DNA from: CADEFQ01 sp035342635
GTDB lineage: Bacteria > Pseudomonadota > Gammaproteobacteria > Steroidobacterales > Steroidobacteraceae
Length of the DNA stretch: 64,000 bases
NCBI GenBank assembly: GCA_035342635.1
Contig: DAOQXO010000001.1
Coordinates: forward strand, 1 to 64,000
Direction of reading: 5' to 3'
This document shows, piece by piece, positions 61,695 to 64,000 of the stretch (the stretch's first letter is position 1; every line of letters begins with the position of its first letter). Both the position numbers and the translations under genes were made by a program. The notes beneath the pieces are model-generated. The model was not told where the DNA came from. It did no database searches and saw nothing but the letters and a program-made list of their open reading frames with translations.

Positions 61695-63143
61695 TCAATT
61701 GCGCCAGAACGCCGGCGTGAACAGCACCAGCACGCTGAAGATCTCGAGCCGGCCGAGCAGCATCGCGAGCGAGAACATCCAGGTCTGGAAGTCGGTGAAC
61801 GACTGATACTGGGTCGTGGGACCGGCCTGGCCGAGGCCGGGGCCGAGATTGTTGATCGAAGCCACGACCCCGGTGAAGGCCGAGACGAGGTCGAGCCCCG
61901 AGAGCAGCAGCGCGAAGGTGAGTGCCACTACGGTCGCAAAATACAGGGAAATGAACGCCAGCACCGAGAACACCACGCGATCGGGAATCACGATGCCACC
62001 GATGCGGATCGGCACGATGGCGCGCGGGTGCAGCAGCATCTTCATTTCGCGGAACGCATGGCGTTGCAGCAGCAGGGTGCGGAACATCTTGATACCGCCG
62101 CCGGTCGAGCCCGTGCTGCACACGATGCACGAGAGGAACAGCAACCATACCGGCGCGAACACCGGCCAGGCCTCGTAGTTGTCGGTGACGAAGCCGGTCG
62201 TCGTCGCGATCGACACCACGGTGAACGCGGCGTGCCGCAGCGAGGCGCCGAAACCGGCGTAGGTTTGCGAGGCCCACAGCAGTGCCGTGATCGCGGCCAC
62301 GCTGACACCGAGCACCAGCATGATGGCCTTGGCCTCCGCGTCGCGTGCGTAAGGCTTGAGTGAACGCCGCTGCACCACCATGAAGTGCCGCGAGAAGTTC
62401 ACGCAGGCGAACAGCATCAGCGCGATCAGCACGATCTCTACCGCCGCCGAATCGAAATGCCCGATGCCGCTGTCGTAGGTCGAAAAGCCGCCCAGCGCCA
62501 TCGCCGAGAACGCGTGGCAGATCGCATCGAGCCAGTTCATCCCGGCGAGTCGCAACGCCAGCACGCCGACCAGCGTGACGGTGGCATAGACCAGCCACAG
62601 CGCCTTGGCGGTCTGGGTGATGCGCGGGGTCAGCTTCTCGTCCTTGACCGGGCCCGGGCTCTCGGCCTTGTAGACCTGCATGCCGCCGACACCGAGCAGC
62701 GGCAGGACGGCGACGGCCAGCACGATGATGCCGAGGCCGCCGTACCAGTGCAGCGCGTGCCGCCACAGGTTGATCGACGGCGGCAGCGATTCGATATGGG
62801 TGAGCACGGTCGCACCCGTGGTGGTGAGCCCCGACATCGTCTCGAAGAAGGCGTCGGTGACCGACAGGTCGGGCAACGCCATCAGCAGCGGCACCGTGGC
62901 GGCCGCCGACATCATCACCCAGGCGAGGGTCACGAGAAGGAAGCCGTCGCGCGCCTTCAATTCGCGCTTGTGACGGCGGAACGCCAGCGCGAGGCCGAGG
63001 CCGACCAGCACGATGACCGTGGCGCCGACGACAAAGTGGACCAGCATGCCGTCGCCGGTCAGCAGCGAGCAGGCGATCGGCAGCAGGAAGGTGCTCGCGA
63101 ACAGCGCGAGCATCAGGCCGAGTACGTACAGGACGCCGAACAC
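61695..63143 (-). CDS. trkH: Trk potassium uptake system membrane subunit
   Basis: This 482-residue potassium channel-like subunit has four M-P-M repeats with pore loops, recognisable as SGLTTTGATVLTHIESLP (filter 1), SAMALGGFSTYDSGIGHF, VSIATTTGFVTDNYEAWP and ASINNLGPGLGQAGPTTQYQ. Family length is 480-485. It follows trkA by 6 bases and is on the same strand, forming the TrkA-TrkH operon. The region between it and the transporter gene downstream holds 68 bases with no feature I recognise. Confidence 0.96.
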   Translation of the reverse strand: MFGVLYVLGLMLALFASTFLLPIACSLLTGDGMLVHFVVGATVIVLVGLGLALAFRRHKRELKARDGFLLVTLAWVMMSAAATVPLLMALPDLSVTDAFFETMSGLTTTGATVLTHIESLPPSINLWRHALHWYGGLGIIVLAVAVLPLLGVGGMQVYKAESPGPVKDEKLTPRITQTAKALWLVYATVTLVGVLALRLAGMNWLDAICHAFSAMALGGFSTYDSGIGHFDSAAVEIVLIALMLFACVNFSRHFMVVQRRSLKPYARDAEAKAIMLVLGVSVAAITALLWASQTYAGFGASLRHAAFTVVSIATTTGFVTDNYEAWPVFAPVWLLFLSCIVCSTGSTGGGIKMFRTLLLQRHAFREMKMLLHPRAIVPIRIGGIVIPDRVVFSVLAFISLYFATVVALTFALLLSGLDLVSAFTGVVASINNLGPGLGQAGPTTQYQSFTDFQTWMFSLAMLLGRLEIFSVLVLFTPAFWRN

Positions 63144-63149
63144 GCGGCG

Positions 63150-64000
63150 TTACGGGCTGGTGCCGGACACGAACAGTTTCTCCACCTGGTCGACGTGGCG
63201 ACGGTCGCCGAGAAAGATGATCACGTGGTCGTTTTCCTGCACCACCGTATCGTCCTTCGCCATGATGACGTCGTTGCCGCGCGTGATCGCCCCTATGGTG
63301 GCGCTGTCCGGCAGCGGGATGTCGCCAACCGCGACACCGACGATGCGGGAGCTGCCCGCCCTGCCGTGCGCGATGGCCTCCATCACCTCGGCGCTGCCAT
63401 GGCGCAGCGAATGCACGCGCACCACGTCGCCGCGCCGCACATGGGCGAGCAGCGAGCCGATCGTCACCGTCTGCGGCGAGATCGCGACGTCGATGCTGCC
63501 GCTCTCCATCAGCTCGGCGTAGGAGGGCTTGTTGATCAGCGCCATGACCTTCCTTGCGCCGAGGCGCTTGGCCAGCATCGCCGAGAGGATGTTGGCTTCC
63601 TCGGAGTTGGTGACCGCGGCGAACACGTGCGAGTTGTCGATGTTCTCCTCGATCAGCAGTTCCTCGTCCGCGGCGTCGCCGTTCAGGACGATGGCGCTCT
63701 CGAGCCGTTCGGCGACGTACCTCGCGCGATCGGCATTGCGTTCGATCACCTTGACGTGGTGGCTGTCTTCGAGCGCGTGCGCGAGGCGCAAGCCGATGCT
63801 GCCGCCGCCGGCGATCACGATGCGGCGGGCGGCCTCGCCCGCGACGCGCAGTTCATCCATGACGCGGCGCATATGCTCGCGCGTGGCGAACAGGAACACT
63901 TCGTCGTCGGCCTCGATCACCGTTTCGGGCCCGGGCTCGATACGGCGCCCGTCGCGATACACGGCGACGATATGCGAGTCGAAGTCCGGCAGGTGCTCGC
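63150..64000 (-). CDS. trkA: Trk potassium uptake regulator TrkA, 3' part
   Basis: This is the cytoplasmic RCK gating protein of the Trk system. The frame is open to the window edge, and the visible part starts within the first RCK_C domain (HLPDFDSHIVAVYRDGRRIEPG). A second RCK_N domain follows with the NAD-binding motif IVIAGGGSIGLRLAHALE, then VIERNADRARYVAERL and TNSEEANILSAMLAKRLGARKV. A second RCK_C domain ends the protein. The 5' half, containing the first NAD-binding domain, is outside the window. Confidence 0.96.
   Translation of the reverse strand, partial: EHLPDFDSHIVAVYRDGRRIEPGPETVIEADDEVFLFATREHMRRVMDELRVAGEAARRIVIAGGGSIGLRLAHALEDSHHVKVIERNADRARYVAERLESAIVLNGDAADEELLIEENIDNSHVFAAVTNSEEANILSAMLAKRLGARKVMALINKPSYAELMESGSIDVAISPQTVTIGSLLAHVRRGDVVRVHSLRHGSAEVMEAIAHGRAGSSRIVGVAVGDIPLPDSATIGAITRGNDVIMAKDDTVVQENDHVIIFLGDRRHVDQVEKLFVSGTSP

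Overview
The window is a GC-rich chromosome segment around a bacterial replication origin, almost certainly from a gammaproteobacterium. On the minus strand dnaA, dnaN, recF and gyrB run in that order away from rpmH, and on the plus strand rpmH, rnpA, yidD and yidC follow. mnmE, mnmG, glyQ/glyS, QmcA/NfeD and TrkH/TrkA lie in the same 64 kb. Sequence style and gene families fit a free-living, high-GC lineage such as the Nevskiales/Steroidobacter group, but that placement is inference. A PEP-CTERM protein and an isoquinoline 1-oxidoreductase-type molybdoenzyme point to an environmental heterotroph.

Layout. 1-6 kb: the end of glyQ, then glyS, a glutathione-transferase-like protein divergent from a threonine-synthase-like enzyme, a PlsC-type acyltransferase and a DUF998 membrane protein. 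6-12.2 kb: gyrB, recF, dnaN and dnaA, with two parS-like sites inside recF and a cluster of DnaA-box-like sequences between dnaN and dnaA. 12.2-14.7 kb: the rpmH-rnpA-yidD-yidC cluster with overlapping genes. 14.7-20.5 kb: an apparent insertion between yidC and mnmE carrying an ABC-2 exporter, a dicarboxylate/glutamate symporter and iorAB. 20.5-26 kb: mnmE, a zinc alcohol dehydrogenase, recQ and a membrane-anchored MDR oxidoreductase. 26-33 kb: a secreted M49-like peptidase, then an RND efflux operon (DUF2892, adaptor, pump) divergent from an ArsR-family regulator with palindromic operators between them. 33-42 kb: a RidA protein, a PEP mutase-like enzyme, Ada, DacB, GltS, an ABC-2 exporter and an alpha/beta hydrolase. 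42-50.4 kb: mnmG (not followed by rsmG-parAB), a peptide-binding lipoprotein, OsmC, a DUF885 protein, a CheD-like protein, QmcA/NfeD and a CBS protein.

50.4-61.6 kb is the most unusual part. A compact three-gene minus-strand operon encodes a DUF4062-nSTAND1 NTPase-TM-TPR protein (1113 aa), a SLOG-like domain fused to four membrane helices with a SLATT-like tail, and a RipA-family small membrane protein. This reads as a sensor, a nucleotide-signal or membrane effector, and an accessory membrane component, and it is the best candidate here for an undescribed conflict or stress system. It is flanked by two secreted proteins with PI3/4K- or FAM20-like kinase folds, one of them fused to a metallophosphoesterase, and by a nucleotide-transporter-like MFS protein with a cadherin-like C-terminal domain. 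The window ends in trkH and the 3' part of trkA.

Other points of note are two genes (rnpA and recQ) whose only good start is CTG inside a CTGA overlap with the upstream stop, a sharply low-GC patch inside glyS, and a deletion-scarred DUF1295 remnant next to osmC. No CRISPR array, insertion sequence, rRNA or tRNA was recognised. Only one stretch longer than 300 bases lacks a firmly supported gene (27668-28150). It holds a hairpin, a possible 65-aa ORF and an inverted repeat.
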